Below are positions 42,327-52,159 of a stretch of DNA of 64,000 nucleotides, piece after piece. The DNA comes from Pseudonocardia halophobica. Its GTDB lineage: Bacteria > Actinomycetota > Actinomycetes > Mycobacteriales > Pseudonocardiaceae. Numbering within the stretch: position 1 is the first letter of the stretch; every line of letters begins with the position of its first letter. The stretch lies in NCBI RefSeq assembly GCF_027922425.1, contig NZ_BSFQ01000001.1:248001-312000 (forward strand), given 5' to 3'. The translations under genes and the position numbers were made by a program. Under the pieces are notes generated by a model. The model was not told the origin of the DNA, ran no database searches, and saw only the letters and a list, made by a program, of their open reading frames with translations.

Positions 42327-43043
42327 ATGACGACATACGTACTGGTTCCGGGGTTCTGGTTGGGGGCGTGGGCGTGGGACGCGGTGGCCGCGGAGCTGCG
42401 CGTCGCGGGCCACGAGGTGCATCCGGTGGATCTCGGGCACGAGCCGGACGCGACCGCGGAGAGCCACGTCGACGACGTGCTGCAGGTCCTGGAGAAGGTC
42501 GGCCCGGCGGTGCTCGTGGGGCACAGCGGCGGCGGCCCGGTCTGCGCGGCCGCGGCCGAGCGGGCCCGGGACCGGGTCACGCGGCTCGTGTTCGTCGACA
42601 CCGGCCCGCTCCCGGACGACGTGCCGCAGGTCGACTTCAACCCGCCGGAGGCGCAGGAGTGGATCCGTGCCCGCATCGCCGATCACGGCGGGGTGCAGCC
42701 GATGCCCACCTGCGCCGAGTTCGCGCAGCTGGGCACGAGCACCGCGGGGCTCGACGACGAGACCTTCGCCGAGCTGCACGCCCGCGCGCTCGCCGAGCCC
42801 GCCGGGGTGGTCCTCACCGGCGCCCGGCGCGGCACACCGGACCCGACGCTGCCGAAGACGGTCGTGGCGTGCAGCTTCACGCAGGCCCAGGCCCGTGAGC
42901 TGATCGCGGCCGGGGTGCCGGCCTTCGCGGAGATGGCCGGGCCGGAGTGGTCCTTCGCCGAGCTCCCGACGGGGCACTGGCCGATGCTCAGCGAGCCGGC
43001 GGCGCTGGCCCGGCTGCTGGCCGGGCTCGGCGACCCGGCCTGA
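42327..43043 (+). CDS. Alpha/beta hydrolase (salicylate/methyl-ketone esterase-like)
   Basis: A 238-residue compact hydrolase starting TTYVLVPGFWLGAWAWDAVA, with nucleophile elbow LVGHSGGG and catalytic His in LPTGHWPML. It resembles the short plant SABP2/hydroxynitrile-lyase-like esterases and their bacterial counterparts. The substrate is unknown. Likely regulated by the divergent WYL protein. Confidence 0.88.
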   Translation: MTTYVLVPGFWLGAWAWDAVAAELRVAGHEVHPVDLGHEPDATAESHVDDVLQVLEKVGPAVLVGHSGGGPVCAAAAERARDRVTRLVFVDTGPLPDDVPQVDFNPPEAQEWIRARIADHGGVQPMPTCAEFAQLGTSTAGLDDETFAELHARALAEPAGVVLTGARRGTPDPTLPKTVVACSFTQAQARELIAAGVPAFAEMAGPEWSFAELPTGHWPMLSEPAALARLLAGLGDPA

Positions 43044-43274
43044 CCGGGCTCGGTCGGTACGCGGCCCGAGCGGGCCCCGCCGGTACCCCGCTCGTCCCGC
43101 GGGCAAACGCCGTTCGGCGCATTCCCTCGTCGTACCCGGAGGCCCGTCCGGCGCGTCGCGCCGCCGCGGGCGTACCCGGTCCGCACCATGTCCGTTGAGC
43201 CTCGGGTCGGGTGAAGTCAACGAGCTGTTCCGCGCCACCGACGCCGCGGCCGGCGAGTGCGAGGAGGTCGGACC

Positions 43275-43604
43275 GTGTCCCTGGACGCCGTGAGCGCGTA
43301 CACCCTGGTCGTGGGCGACGAGGACGGGCCGGCCGACGTGCAGGTCTTCTCGACGGCCGAGGCCGCCTGGCGCGCGCTCGACGCGGAGATCCGCCTGCGG
43401 TGCGGCATGCGGCCGCGCCCGCGGCGGGTCACCGACCCCGAGGCGGCGGCCCGGCTGGCCGACGCCTGGCGCGCGGGCGAGCCCGAGACCCGCTTCTGGC
43501 AGGTGCAGGCGCACCGGCTCCCGATCCTGCTCCCGGCGATCGCCGGCACCCCGTCCCGGCCGTCGGGTCGCCCGTCGCGCGCGGGTGCGTTGCGCAGCGC
43601 CTGA
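43275..43604 (+). CDS. Hypothetical protein
   Basis: Not recognised. 109 residues starting VSLDAVSAYTLVVGDEDGPA; GAGGAGG at 43261-43267 is well placed for GTG 43275. The first 85 residues look like a small soluble alpha/beta domain (VQVFSTAEAAWRALDAEIRL, ARLADAWRAGEPETRFWQVQ), the tail is Ser/Arg/Pro-rich. Stands alone between the hydrolase and pckG. Confidence 0.6.
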   Translation: MSLDAVSAYTLVVGDEDGPADVQVFSTAEAAWRALDAEIRLRCGMRPRPRRVTDPEAAARLADAWRAGEPETRFWQVQAHRLPILLPAIAGTPSRPSGRPSRAGALRSA

Positions 43605-43981
43605 AGAGGACGGGAATTGCTGTTCCGTCGGGCATGGTTGCGCATTTCGAATTCGTAAGCCCTGAGCCCGATTTCACACGTGCGTCATGACGGCGTCGCA
43701 CCGCTGAACCACGGCGCCGGCGGCCGGCCGCCGCGCGCACGTCCCGGACGTGCCCGGATCCTCCGCGAATGCGGTGGTGAGCGCATTTGTCAGCACAAAC
43801 TGTATCGATTCCATGATCGGTGTTGTGAGTCAATCGACAGTTCGCATCGATGTGTGGAACAGGGTCTGCCCGGTAACCTCTGTAGTCATCTTTCCCCGTT
43901 ACGAGCCTCGTCCCGACCAGGCGAGGCTCTGCCAGCATTCCCCGGCCGGGGAACGGGGGCCGGCCAGGCTAGGAGACTCAC
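43605..43981 (+). promoter_or_regulatory. pckG upstream region with an inverted repeat
   Basis: A 377-bp spacer with lower GC than its neighbours. AACTGT-AT-CGATT (43798-43810) and AATCGACAGTT (43832-43842) form an inverted repeat with a 2-base interruption, about 140-185 bp before the start codon; it could be an operator for carbon-source control. Otherwise I see no gene here. GGAGACTCAC provides the ribosome-binding site for pckG. Confidence 0.4.
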
Positions 43982-45808
43982 ATGACCGCAGCGACCGTCC
44001 CAGGGATCGACGATGCGCCCACGACCAATGCGCGCCTGCTGTCATGGGTGCGTGAGATCGCGGAGCTGACCGCGCCGGAGGCCGTCGTCTGGTGCGACGG
44101 GTCCGAGGCCGAGTGGGACCGCATGACGAGCCGCCTCGTCGAGGCCGGCACCTTCGTCAAGCTGAACGAGGAGAAGAAGCCCAACAGCTTCTACGCCGCC
44201 TCCGACCCGGACGACGTCGCGCGGGTCGAGGAGCGCACCTTCATCTGTTCGGCCACGGAGGAGGGCGCGGGTCCCACCAACAACTGGGCCGACCCCACGG
44301 AGATGCGCGAGACGCTGCGGGGGCTCTTCCGCGGTTGCATGCGCGGCCGCACGATGTACGTCATCCCGTTCTGCATGGGCCCGCTCGACGCCGAGGAGCC
44401 GATGCTGGGCGTCGAGATCACCGACTCCGAGTACGTCGTGGTCTCGATGAAGATCATGACCCGGATGGGCGCCTCGGTGCTGCCGCTGCTGGACGGCCCC
44501 GCAGGCGAGAAGTTCGTCCCGGCGGTGCACTCGGTCGGTGCGCCCCTCGAGCCGGGGCAGAAGGACGTGCCCTGGCCCTGCAACGACACGAAGTACATCA
44601 CCCACTTCCCGGAGACCCGGGAGATCTGGTCCTTCGGCTCCGGCTACGGCGGCAACGCGCTGCTGGGCAAGAAGTGCTACGCGCTGCGGATCGCCTCCGC
44701 GATCGCGCACGACGAGGGCTGGCTCGCCGAGCACATGCTGATCCTCAAGCTGATCAGCCCGGAGGAGAAGTCCTACTACGTCGCGGCGGCCTTCCCGTCG
44801 GCCTGCGGCAAGACCAACCTGGCGATGCTGCAGCCGACCGTCCCGGGCTGGCGCGCCGAGACCGTCGGGGACGACATCGCCTGGATGCGCTTCGGCGAGA
44901 ACGGCCGGCTGTACGCGGTCAACCCCGAGTTCGGCTTCTTCGGCGTCGCGCCGGGCACGAACTGGAAGACCAACCCGAACGCGATGCGCACCATCGAGGC
45001 CGGGAACGCGATCTTCACCAACGTCGCGCTCACGGACGACGGCGACGTCTGGTGGGAGGGCCTGGAGGGCGACCCCCAGCACCTCAAGGACTGGAAGGGC
45101 AACGACTGGACGCCCGGGTCCGAGTCGGACGCCGCGCACCCGAACTCCCGCTACACCGTGCCGATCTCGCAGTGCCCGGTCGTGGCGCCGGAGTGGCAGG
45201 ACCCGCAGGGCGTGCCGATCTCGGCGATCCTGTTCGGCGGCCGGCGCAAGACCACGGTCCCGCTGGTGACCGAGGCCCGCGACTGGCAGCACGGCACCTT
45301 CATGGGCGCCACGATGTCGTCGGAGAAGACCGCGGCCGCGACGGGCGGGCTCGGTCAGGTGCGCCGTGACCCGATGGCCATGCTGCCGTTCCTCGGCTAC
45401 AACGTCGGCGACTACTTCCAGCACTGGGTGAACGTCGGCAAGGACGCGGACGCGAGCAAGCTGCCGCGGATCTTCTACGTCAACTGGTTCCGCCGCGGCG
45501 AGGACGGCCGCTTCCTGTGGCCGGGCTTCGGCGAGAACAGCCGCGTGCTGAAGTGGGTCATCGAGCGGATCGAGGGCAAGGCCGCGGCGGCCGAGACCCC
45601 GATCGGCTACGTGCCCACGCCGGACCAGATGGACCTCGAGGGCGTCGACGCCACCGCCGAGGACGTCGCGGCCGCGCTCGCCGTCGACCCCGAGGAGTGG
45701 AAGCAGGAGATCCCGCTCATCGAGGAGTGGTTCGCCAAGGTCGGCCACAAGCTGCCGACGTCGATGCGCGACGAGCTCGAGAACCTCAAGCAGCGCCTCG
45801 GCCTCTGA
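43982..45808 (+). CDS. pckG: Phosphoenolpyruvate carboxykinase (GTP)
   Basis: A 608-residue cytosolic enzyme converting oxaloacetate and GTP to phosphoenolpyruvate, GDP and CO2, the entry of gluconeogenesis. The GTP-class signature [15 protein letters not shown] (P-loop with the reactive Cys) lies near residues 270-284; others are [34 protein letters not shown] and [21 protein letters not shown]. Full length for the family. Stands as a single transcription unit with its own terminator. Confidence 0.97.
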   Translation: MTAATVPGIDDAPTTNARLLSWVREIAELTAPEAVVWCDGSEAEWDRMTSRLVEAGTFVKLNEEKKPNSFYAASDPDDVARVEERTFICSATEEGAGPTNNWADPTEMRETLRGLFRGCMRGRTMYVIPFCMGPLDAEEPMLGVEITDSEYVVVSMKIMTRMGASVLPLLDGPAGEKFVPAVHSVGAPLEPGQKDVPWPCNDTKYITHFPETREIWSFGSGYGGNALLGKKCYALRIASAIAHDEGWLAEHMLILKLISPEEKSYYVAAAFPSACGKTNLAMLQPTVPGWRAETVGDDIAWMRFGENGRLYAVNPEFGFFGVAPGTNWKTNPNAMRTIEAGNAIFTNVALTDDGDVWWEGLEGDPQHLKDWKGNDWTPGSESDAAHPNSRYTVPISQCPVVAPEWQDPQGVPISAILFGGRRKTTVPLVTEARDWQHGTFMGATMSSEKTAAATGGLGQVRRDPMAMLPFLGYNVGDYFQHWVNVGKDADASKLPRIFYVNWFRRGEDGRFLWPGFGENSRVLKWVIERIEGKAAAAETPIGYVPTPDQMDLEGVDATAEDVAAALAVDPEEWKQEIPLIEEWFAKVGHKLPTSMRDELENLKQRLGL

Positions 45809-45822
45809 CCCGAGCCGTACGG

Positions 45823-45854
45823 ACGGCCCGCCCCGGATCTCCGGGGCGGGCCGT
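45823..45854 (+). terminator. pckG terminator
   Basis: Perfect 14-bp stem (ACGGCCCGCCCCGG at 45823-45836 with 45841-45854) and an ATCT loop, 14 bases after the stop codon. Confidence 0.88.
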
Positions 45855-46014
45855 TCCGCGTTCCGCGGCGGTCCCGTCCGGGTGCCGTGATCGCCGCCCC
45901 CGGCGCGTGATCCGGCGATCTCCGCAGGACCGACCTAGGATGCGCGCGTCCGAGGCCGGTTCCTGGCGCAAGGCCGAGGCGCAGGCTGATCGTCGTCGAT
46001 CGAATCGGGGAGTC

Positions 46015-46284
46015 ATGGCCGCACACGAAGGCCGGTCCGGGTTCCGCTGGAGCCCGTGGAACCTGCTGCTCCTGGTCCCGCTGCTGATGCTCGTCACGCC
46101 GTGGTTCAACAGCACGGACCCGGTGGTGTTCGGGATGCCGTTCTTCTACTGGTCGCAGTTCCTGTGGGTGCCGGTGGGCGTCGTCTGCGTGCTCGTCGTC
46201 TACCTGCGGACGAAGGGCGACGGTGAGTACGCACCCGACGTCGACGATCGGGTGGACGACCTCGACGAGGGGGCGCGGCGATGA
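46015..46284 (+). CDS. DUF3311 small membrane protein, symporter partner
   Basis: An 89-residue protein with two hydrophobic segments (NLLLLVPLLMLVTPWFN and FLWVPVGVVCVLVVYL) and an acidic C-terminal tail. DUF3311 proteins are encoded directly before sodium:solute symporters and are thought to be small accessory subunits. GGGGAG precedes the ATG, and the stop overlaps the symporter start as ATGA. Confidence 0.85.
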   Translation: MAAHEGRSGFRWSPWNLLLLVPLLMLVTPWFNSTDPVVFGMPFFYWSQFLWVPVGVVCVLVVYLRTKGDGEYAPDVDDRVDDLDEGARR

Positions 46285-47939
46285 TCCAGTGGGTGGAGCT
46301 GTCCGTCTTCGTCGTCCTCTTCCTCGTGGTGACGGTGATGGGCTTCATCGCCTCGCGCTGGCAGCGGGGCGGCGGGCTCGACCATCTCGACGAGTGGGGC
46401 CTGGGCGGCCGCAAGTTCGGCTCGTGGATCACCTGGTTCCTCGTCGGCGGTGACCTCTACACGGCCTACACCTTCGTCGCGGTGCCCGCGCTGATGTTCG
46501 GGGCCGGGGCGATGGGCTTCTTCGCGCTGCCCTACACCGTGATCCTGTACCCGATCGTCTTCCTGCCGGTGCTGCGGCTGTGGTCGGTCTCCCGGGTGCA
46601 CGGCTACGTCACCCCGGCGGACTTCGTGCGCGGCCGTTACGGCAGCTCGCTACTGGCCTTCCTCGTGGCGGTCACCGGCATCGTCGCCACGATGCCCTAC
46701 ATCGCGCTGCAGCTCGTGGGCCTCGAGGCGGTGCTGCGGACGATGGGGCTCAACGGCACCGGCATCGCCGGGCACCTGCCGCTGCTGGTCGCGTTCGTGA
46801 TCCTGGCGGTCTACACGTACCAGTCCGGGCTGCGGGCGCCGGCGCTGATCGCGTTCGTCAAGGACATCCTGATCTACCTGGTCATCCTCGTGGCCGTGAT
46901 CTACCTGCCCGCCAAGTTCGGCGGCTGGTCGGACATCTTCGGCGCGGCCTCGGACAAGCTGGCCCAGCCGAGCCCGGCGACCGGCAAGCCGGCGGGCTCG
47001 ATCCTGCTGACCGGCAACAACCAGCTGCAGTACATCACCCTGGCGCTGGGGTCGGCGCTCGCGCTGTTCCTCTACCCGCACTCGCTCACCGGCGTGCTCG
47101 CCTCGCGCGGGCGGGACGTGCTCAAGCGGAACATGGTGGCGCTGCCGGCGTACTCGCTGCTGCTCGGGCTGCTGGCGCTGCTCGGCTACGTCGCGATCGC
47201 CGCGGGCTCCAAGCCGATCACGAACAACGCGACCGGGCGCCCGGACACCAACACGATCATCCCCGTGCTGTTCGACGGCCAGTTCCCGGACTGGTTCGCG
47301 GGCGTCGCCTTCGCGGCCATCGGAATCGGGGCGCTGGTGCCGGCGGCGATCATGTCGATCGCGGCCGCCAACCTGTGGACGCGCAACATCTACAAGGAGT
47401 ACATCCACCGCTCCGCGACGCCCTCCCAGGAGGCGCGGCAGGCCAAGCTGGCCTCGCTCGTCGTCAAGTTCGGGGCCGTGGCGTTCGTGCTGTTCGTCGA
47501 CCCGCAGTTCTCGATCGACCTGCAGCTGATCGGCGGGGTGATCATCCTGCAGACGCTGCCGGCCGTGGCGATCGCGCTCTACACCCGCTGGCTGCACCGC
47601 TGGGCGCTGGTGGCGGGCTGGCTCGTCGGCATGGCGTACGGGATGTACCTGCTCTACCTCATCCCGAACCCGGCGACGGGCAGGGCGCACTTCGGCGGCT
47701 CCGCGCTGACCCTGGACAAGCTGACCGTCTTCGGCTGGCACCCGTTCGCCGGCTCCCAGGTGCAGATCTACGTGGGCTTCGTGGCGCTGATCCTCAACCT
47801 GGTGGTGGCCGTCGTCGTGTCCGCGGTGCTGCACGCGATGAAGGTCGGCAACGGCGCCGACGCCACACAGGGCCCGGACTACCACGCCGACGAGCACTCG
47901 AAGCGGCTCAAGCCGGTCGCGGACGTGCTGACGCACTGA
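46281..47939 (+). CDS. Sodium:solute symporter (monocarboxylate-type, SSS family)
   Basis: A 552-residue transporter with about thirteen helices. Family marks are WGLGGRKFGSWITWFLVGGD in the first helices, VSRVHGYVTPADFVRGRYG and GIGALVPAAIMSIAAANLWT. MctP/MctC-like members take up acetate, pyruvate and other monocarboxylates with sodium. With the DUF3311 partner and pckG just upstream this fits growth on organic acids, though pckG has its own terminator. The substrate is inferred. Confidence 0.9.
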   Translation: MIQWVELSVFVVLFLVVTVMGFIASRWQRGGGLDHLDEWGLGGRKFGSWITWFLVGGDLYTAYTFVAVPALMFGAGAMGFFALPYTVILYPIVFLPVLRLWSVSRVHGYVTPADFVRGRYGSSLLAFLVAVTGIVATMPYIALQLVGLEAVLRTMGLNGTGIAGHLPLLVAFVILAVYTYQSGLRAPALIAFVKDILIYLVILVAVIYLPAKFGGWSDIFGAASDKLAQPSPATGKPAGSILLTGNNQLQYITLALGSALALFLYPHSLTGVLASRGRDVLKRNMVALPAYSLLLGLLALLGYVAIAAGSKPITNNATGRPDTNTIIPVLFDGQFPDWFAGVAFAAIGIGALVPAAIMSIAAANLWTRNIYKEYIHRSATPSQEARQAKLASLVVKFGAVAFVLFVDPQFSIDLQLIGGVIILQTLPAVAIALYTRWLHRWALVAGWLVGMAYGMYLLYLIPNPATGRAHFGGSALTLDKLTVFGWHPFAGSQVQIYVGFVALILNLVVAVVVSAVLHAMKVGNGADATQGPDYHADEHSKRLKPVADVLTH

Positions 47940-47980
47940 CGCCGACCGTGAGGTGAACGCCCGACGCCCGGTCGGGCGAG

Positions 47981-48016
47981 CGCGGTGTGCTCGTGCGGCC
48001 GAACGAGCGCACCGCG
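47981..48016 (+). terminator. Terminator after the symporter gene
   Basis: A 14-bp stem with one G-T pair (47981-47994 with 48003-48016) and an 8-nt loop, directly preceded by a smaller 8-bp hairpin at 47958-47978 (CGCCCGAC/GTCGGGCG). Confidence 0.7.
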
Positions 48017-48129
48017 TGACCGGGTCGTCCCGTACGTGTTGCAGCACCACGCCACCGGGGTGGAACATCGGGGCCGCCTGAGCGATACCCCCGGTGACCG
48101 CCGGGAACGGCGGTGGCGGGAGGTGAGTG

Positions 48130-50145
48130 ATGGCGGAGATCCGACGTGTGGTCCGCCACCTGCACACGGCGGGTACCGGGCGGGACGGTGAGCCGGAGGA
48201 GGAGCCCGTGGCGGAGGGTGCCGACGACGCCGATCCGCGCGCGGGCGCGCCGCGGGAGGGCGGCGGGCTGGGCGACCTCGTCGAGCGGTTGGCCGAACGC
48301 GCCGCCGACGAGGCGGAGTCCGTCGCTCCCGCAGGTGGCCCGGCCGGGCCGCCCCCGGCCGACGCGGCCACGCTCGCCGCGGCCGAGCAGGTCCGGGCCC
48401 GGATGCAGGCGGGCGCCGCCCCGGCCGGGCTGCGCCGGCTCGCCGAGGCCCTCGCCGGGGCCGAGGCCGCGACGGTGACGGACGCCGTCGCGCCGGTCGT
48501 GCCGCGGCAGCGCACCGCGTCCGAGAGCCCGGCACCGCTCACGGACGTCGTCGCGGCCGTCCGCACCGAGTCCTTCCTGGTCCTCGAGGGTCACCGCCCG
48601 ACCGAGATCGCGGCGGCCGTCGACGGTCTCGCGCGGGCCGGTCTGCGGGTCGCCGTGACCGCGGCCGACCTGGCCAGGCTCGACGCGGTCGCCCCGACCG
48701 TCGACCGGCTGCCGGCCCTCACCGGACCCGAGCAGCGCGAGCTGCGGCTGCTCCTCGCCACGGCCACCCCGGCCCGGCGGGACCACGCCGCACGCGAGAT
48801 CCCGCCGCCGCCCGCGTTCCCACCGGTCGACGAGATCCGGGCCCTCTGCGCCAACGCCGCCGGGGCTGCGCGGGCGCGCACCGGCGCACCGGACCTGCTG
48901 CGGGACGTCCTCACCACGCTCGACGAGCCGCGGCTCGCGGCCGTCGCCGGCGTCGCCCGTGCGGTGCGTGCCGCCCTCGACGCCCTCGGCCCGCGCGAGG
49001 ACTCCTGGGTGTGGCCGCTGCTCCCCGACCTCGTGCACTCGCGCCACCGGCCGGTGTTCGACGCGTTGCGGTCGGCCTCCGCCGCAGCCCTCACCCTCGC
49101 CGACCGCTCGCGGGACCTCCCGCTCGTCACGCTCGCGGGCGCGCTGCCCCCGCACGCCCACGAGCTGCTCGTCGACTACCGCGAGTACCTCGACTCGGGC
49201 GGCCGCGCGCGGCGGCGCTTCCGCAACGGCGTGCAGCGGGAGGTGCAGCCGGTCCTCGACCTGATCCGGGTGGGCGGGCAGGTCCCCGCCGACGCCCGGT
49301 CGGTGCACGCCGCCGTGCTGCACGTCGAGCTCGCGGGCCGGCTCACCGCCGTCGACGAGGGGTGCCGCGCGCTGGGCCTCCCGACCCCCGACGACGTCGG
49401 CGACCTGCGCGCGCTCGTCACCGGGCTGGACCTGGTCGACGAGGCGGCGCGGGCGGTCGGCCAGCTGCGTCACGACGTCCTGTTCCTGCACCCCACCTCG
49501 CCCGTCGCCGTGCCGGACCTCGCCGCCGCCGAGCGCGTGGCCGCCGGCATCCTCGACGTCGCCGAGCACGGGTCCGCCCCCGAGGCGGCCGCCCGGCTCG
49601 ACGCGATCGCGGACGGGCTCGCCGGCGACGCCCCGCTCGCGGAGCTGGTCGAAGGGCACCGCGCGGCCGTGGAGGCCCTGCGCGCGCGCGACGATCAGGC
49701 CTACGAGGTCGCCCTCGCCGCCCTCGCACCGGCCCGGCGGGCGGCCGCCGACCAGGCCCGCTGCGACGAGCTGCTGGCCCGGCTCCGCGCCGAGGACCCG
49801 GAGGCGGCGCGGGCCTACGCCGACGGGCGCGGGTTCGTGTGGAGCGTGCCGTTGGAGTCGCTGCTGTCCCGGCTGCCGGCCGACGACGTGCTCGACGCCG
49901 TCGTGGTGCTCGACGCCGCCGAGCTCTCCGTCGAGCGGTTGCTGGTGGCCGCGGCGGCCCCGCGGCTGCTCGCGGTCGCCGACGCGCACCCCGCCGACGC
50001 CGGGCCGACCGTCCTCGGGGCGCTGCAGCGGGCCGAGGCCCCGGTCGTCGCCCCGCCGCGCCCGCCGGACCCCGGGGGTCGGGTGGTGCGCCTCCCCACG
50101 GCCCGCCGCCCCGAGGCGCCGCGGCGGGAGCAGGCGGGGGCCTGA
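48130..50145 (+). CDS. Large hypothetical Ala-rich helical protein
   Basis: Not recognised. 671 residues, extremely rich in Ala, Arg, Leu and Asp, with no membrane segment, signal peptide or P-loop. After an acidic low-complexity N-terminus (residues 1-75) there is a helical body; VRTESFLVLEGHRPTEIAAA and SVPLESLLSRLPADDVLDAV look like ordered segments, and HELLVDYREYLDSGGRARRR recurs in character. GGGAGGTG ends five bases before ATG 48130, so it is preferred over GTG 48127. It follows the symporter terminator, so it has its own promoter. Confidence 0.6.
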   Translation: MAEIRRVVRHLHTAGTGRDGEPEEEPVAEGADDADPRAGAPREGGGLGDLVERLAERAADEAESVAPAGGPAGPPPADAATLAAAEQVRARMQAGAAPAGLRRLAEALAGAEAATVTDAVAPVVPRQRTASESPAPLTDVVAAVRTESFLVLEGHRPTEIAAAVDGLARAGLRVAVTAADLARLDAVAPTVDRLPALTGPEQRELRLLLATATPARRDHAAREIPPPPAFPPVDEIRALCANAAGAARARTGAPDLLRDVLTTLDEPRLAAVAGVARAVRAALDALGPREDSWVWPLLPDLVHSRHRPVFDALRSASAAALTLADRSRDLPLVTLAGALPPHAHELLVDYREYLDSGGRARRRFRNGVQREVQPVLDLIRVGGQVPADARSVHAAVLHVELAGRLTAVDEGCRALGLPTPDDVGDLRALVTGLDLVDEAARAVGQLRHDVLFLHPTSPVAVPDLAAAERVAAGILDVAEHGSAPEAAARLDAIADGLAGDAPLAELVEGHRAAVEALRARDDQAYEVALAALAPARRAAADQARCDELLARLRAEDPEAARAYADGRGFVWSVPLESLLSRLPADDVLDAVVVLDAAELSVERLLVAAAAPRLLAVADAHPADAGPTVLGALQRAEAPVVAPPRPPDPGGRVVRLPTARRPEAPRREQAGA

Positions 50146-50277
50146 GGGCCGCCGGCTCTTCCTCGGACGCGCGCGTGCCGGCTTTCGGCGCACGGGGGCG
50201 GACGTCGCGGTGGCCGGCTCGGAGAGTGCTCGGCCGCAGATCGGCGTGGCCCGTGCGCGACGGGATCCGAGCGGTCC

Positions 50278-50607
50278 TCAGCCCGCGGCGCGGACGGCCG
50301 AGCGGATGCGGTCGAGCAGCACGAACGGGTCGTCGGCCGAGGGTTCCTGGCGCTCCCAGCGCTCGCCCGAGACCGTCGGGATGTAGAGCACCCACCGGCC
50401 GCTGTCGCGCTCGTTGCGCAGCTGCGCGAGCGGGGTCGACGACCACACCGCACCCAGCTCGGGGAACGCCGGCGGGCGGCGGTCGAGGATCGTGACGTGG
50501 TCGCCCACGGTCGTGTACGCGATCCGGCGGTGCTCGCGCTCCTCGGCGGACAGGCAGTCCGCACACCAGTCGGACAACCGGGTACGGATCTCCTCGGGCA
50601 CCCCCAT
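50278..50607 (-). CDS. DUF3024 family protein
   Basis: A 109-residue protein starting MGVPEEIRTRLSDWCADCLS; HVTILDRRPPAFPELGAVWSS and PLAQLRNERDSGRWVLYIPT follow the DUF3024 pattern (ERRPPW then P-x-A-x-L-R-Y then W-x-L-Y). Function unknown. The ATG is chosen at the conserved start. Its upstream region contains a 14-bp tandem array. Confidence 0.72.
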   Translation of the reverse strand: MGVPEEIRTRLSDWCADCLSAEEREHRRIAYTTVGDHVTILDRRPPAFPELGAVWSSTPLAQLRNERDSGRWVLYIPTVSGERWERQEPSADDPFVLLDRIRSAVRAAG

Positions 50608-50820
50608 GCCCGCAGATGATGACGTTTGCCGGCCCGCCGGGGAAGGACCACGCCCCGGATGTTCTCCGCCGGTTACCAGCCCGGCCCGCAGGCGGCCCCG
50701 CCGGAGGCACTGCGGCACGCCCGCTCGGCCGTCCCAGACCCGCCAGTGCACCGCGCACACCCGGTCGGCCGCCGCACACCCGTCACAGCACCGCGGCACA
50801 CCCGCCGGTTGCCCCCGCCA

Positions 50821-50876
50821 CGCACTCCCCGCCACGCACTCCCCGCCACGCACTCCCCGCCACGCACTCCCCGCCG
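50821..50876. repeat. 14-bp tandem repeat, four units
   Basis: Four units of CGCACTCCCCGCCA in a row, the last with a final G. It lies in the 342-bp divergent spacer between the DUF3024 gene and the peroxidase-like gene. Otherwise that spacer shows no gene; the frame open through it has no family look. Confidence 0.85.
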
Positions 50877-50949
50877 GGTACGCCGGGTCGGAGAGGGTGG
50901 GGCCTCCGGGGCGTGTCCGGGAGGCACCTGCGGAGGTACGGTCGCGGCC

Positions 50950-51528
50950 ATGGGAGATCACGCGGTGAGCCGCTTCGGGCACGTGGAGCTGGAGGACATG
51001 CCCGAGGACCTGCGGGAACGGATCGGTGCGATCGCCGAGAAGTCCGGGTTCGTGCCCAACGTCTTCCGCGCCCTGGCGAAGCGCCCCCGCGAGCTGCGCG
51101 CCTTCCTCGACTACCACGACGCCCTCATGGACTCGGACGACGGCCTGAGCAAGGCGGAGCGCGAGCTGATCGTGGTGGCGACGTCGGGCGCCAACCACTG
51201 CACCTACTGCGTGGTGGCGCACGGCGCGATCCTGCGCATCCGCGCGAAGGACCCCGAGATCGCGGACCGGGTCGCGACCAACCCCTACGCGGTGGAGCTG
51301 AGCCGGCGCGAGCGGGCCATCGTGGACCTCGCGCTGCTGATCGCCACCGACTCCGCCGCGCTCACCGACGCCGAGCTCGACGACGCCCGCGCCGCCGGCC
51401 TCACGGACGACGAGATCTGGGACGTCGGCGCCATCACCGCCCTCTTCGCCCTCTCGAACCGTATGGCCCACCTGACGGCGCTGCGGCCCAACCCGGAGTT
51501 CTTCCTGATGGGCCGCCTGCCCCGCTGA
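50950..51528 (+). CDS. AhpD-like peroxidase-related protein (carboxymuconolactone decarboxylase family)
   Basis: A 192-residue all-helical protein with the AhpD-type redox site C84-T-Y-C87 and H91 (NHCTYCVVAHGAIL). The two-helix repeats before and after are typical of uncharacterised peroxidase-related (YciW-like) members that reduce peroxides or regenerate peroxiredoxins. ATG 50950 is preferred; an in-frame GTG 15 bases later is possible. Convergent with the excalibur lipoprotein (14-bp gap). Confidence 0.88.
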   Translation: MGDHAVSRFGHVELEDMPEDLRERIGAIAEKSGFVPNVFRALAKRPRELRAFLDYHDALMDSDDGLSKAERELIVVATSGANHCTYCVVAHGAILRIRAKDPEIADRVATNPYAVELSRRERAIVDLALLIATDSAALTDAELDDARAAGLTDDEIWDVGAITALFALSNRMAHLTALRPNPEFFLMGRLPR

Positions 51529-51542
51529 TCGACCGCCGGCCG

Positions 51543-52031
51543 TCACTCGCACCCGGTGCCGTCCTTGTCGGCGTCGAGGCCGTAGATGTCGCTGCCGGTG
51601 ACCCGCACCGGCCCGCGGACGTACGAGGGGCCGTTGCCGCTGCCGCCCTCGCAGTCCACGTCGGAGTCGACGGGCACGCAGCCGGAGTAGTTCGGGTCGC
51701 AGTTCGACGCGGCCCGGGCGGCCGCCGTGGTGGTCCGGACCGGCGGGCGGGTCGTCGGGGCGGCCGCGCGCACCACGGTGGTCCGCGGGGCCGGCGGACG
51801 GGTGGCGGTGGCGTGCGTCGTGTGCGGGACCGTCGCGGGGGCGACCACGACCGCGGCGGTGGTCGTCGGCGGCGGAGTGGTCGTCGTGGTCGTGGTGGTG
51901 GCCGCCGGGCGGGTCGTGGTCGGCGCGGCGGCGAGCGACACCGGGGTGGCGGACGACGAGCCGCAGCCTGCGAGCAGGGCGGCGAGGAGTGCGGGGAGAC
52001 CGACGGCGACGGCGGTGCGGGAGCGGATCAC
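51543..52031 (-). CDS. Lipoprotein with Thr/Pro linker and excalibur calcium-binding domain
   Basis: A 162-residue exported lipoprotein: signal peptide ending LLAALLAGCGSS (lipobox Cys near residue 23), then a long Thr/Pro/Ala-rich stalk (residues 30-105), then a C-terminal excalibur-like domain with CDPNYSGCVPVDSDVDC and GSDIYGLDADKDGTGCE, the DxDxDGxxCE calcium motif. Its role at the cell surface is unknown. Confidence 0.85.
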   Translation of the reverse strand: MIRSRTAVAVGLPALLAALLAGCGSSSATPVSLAAAPTTTRPAATTTTTTTTPPPTTTAAVVVAPATVPHTTHATATRPPAPRTTVVRAAAPTTRPPVRTTTAAARAASNCDPNYSGCVPVDSDVDCEGGSGNGPSYVRGPVRVTGSDIYGLDADKDGTGCE

Positions 52032-52159
52032 GAACCGTTGGTCGGTGGGGACGGTCCGCGTGCAACCGCATCCGGACGATCTTCGTCAGGACTGACGAGG
52101 ACGGGCACCGACCGCGGCCGGGGTGGCCACGGGATCAGGACGAACGGGTCACGAATGGC

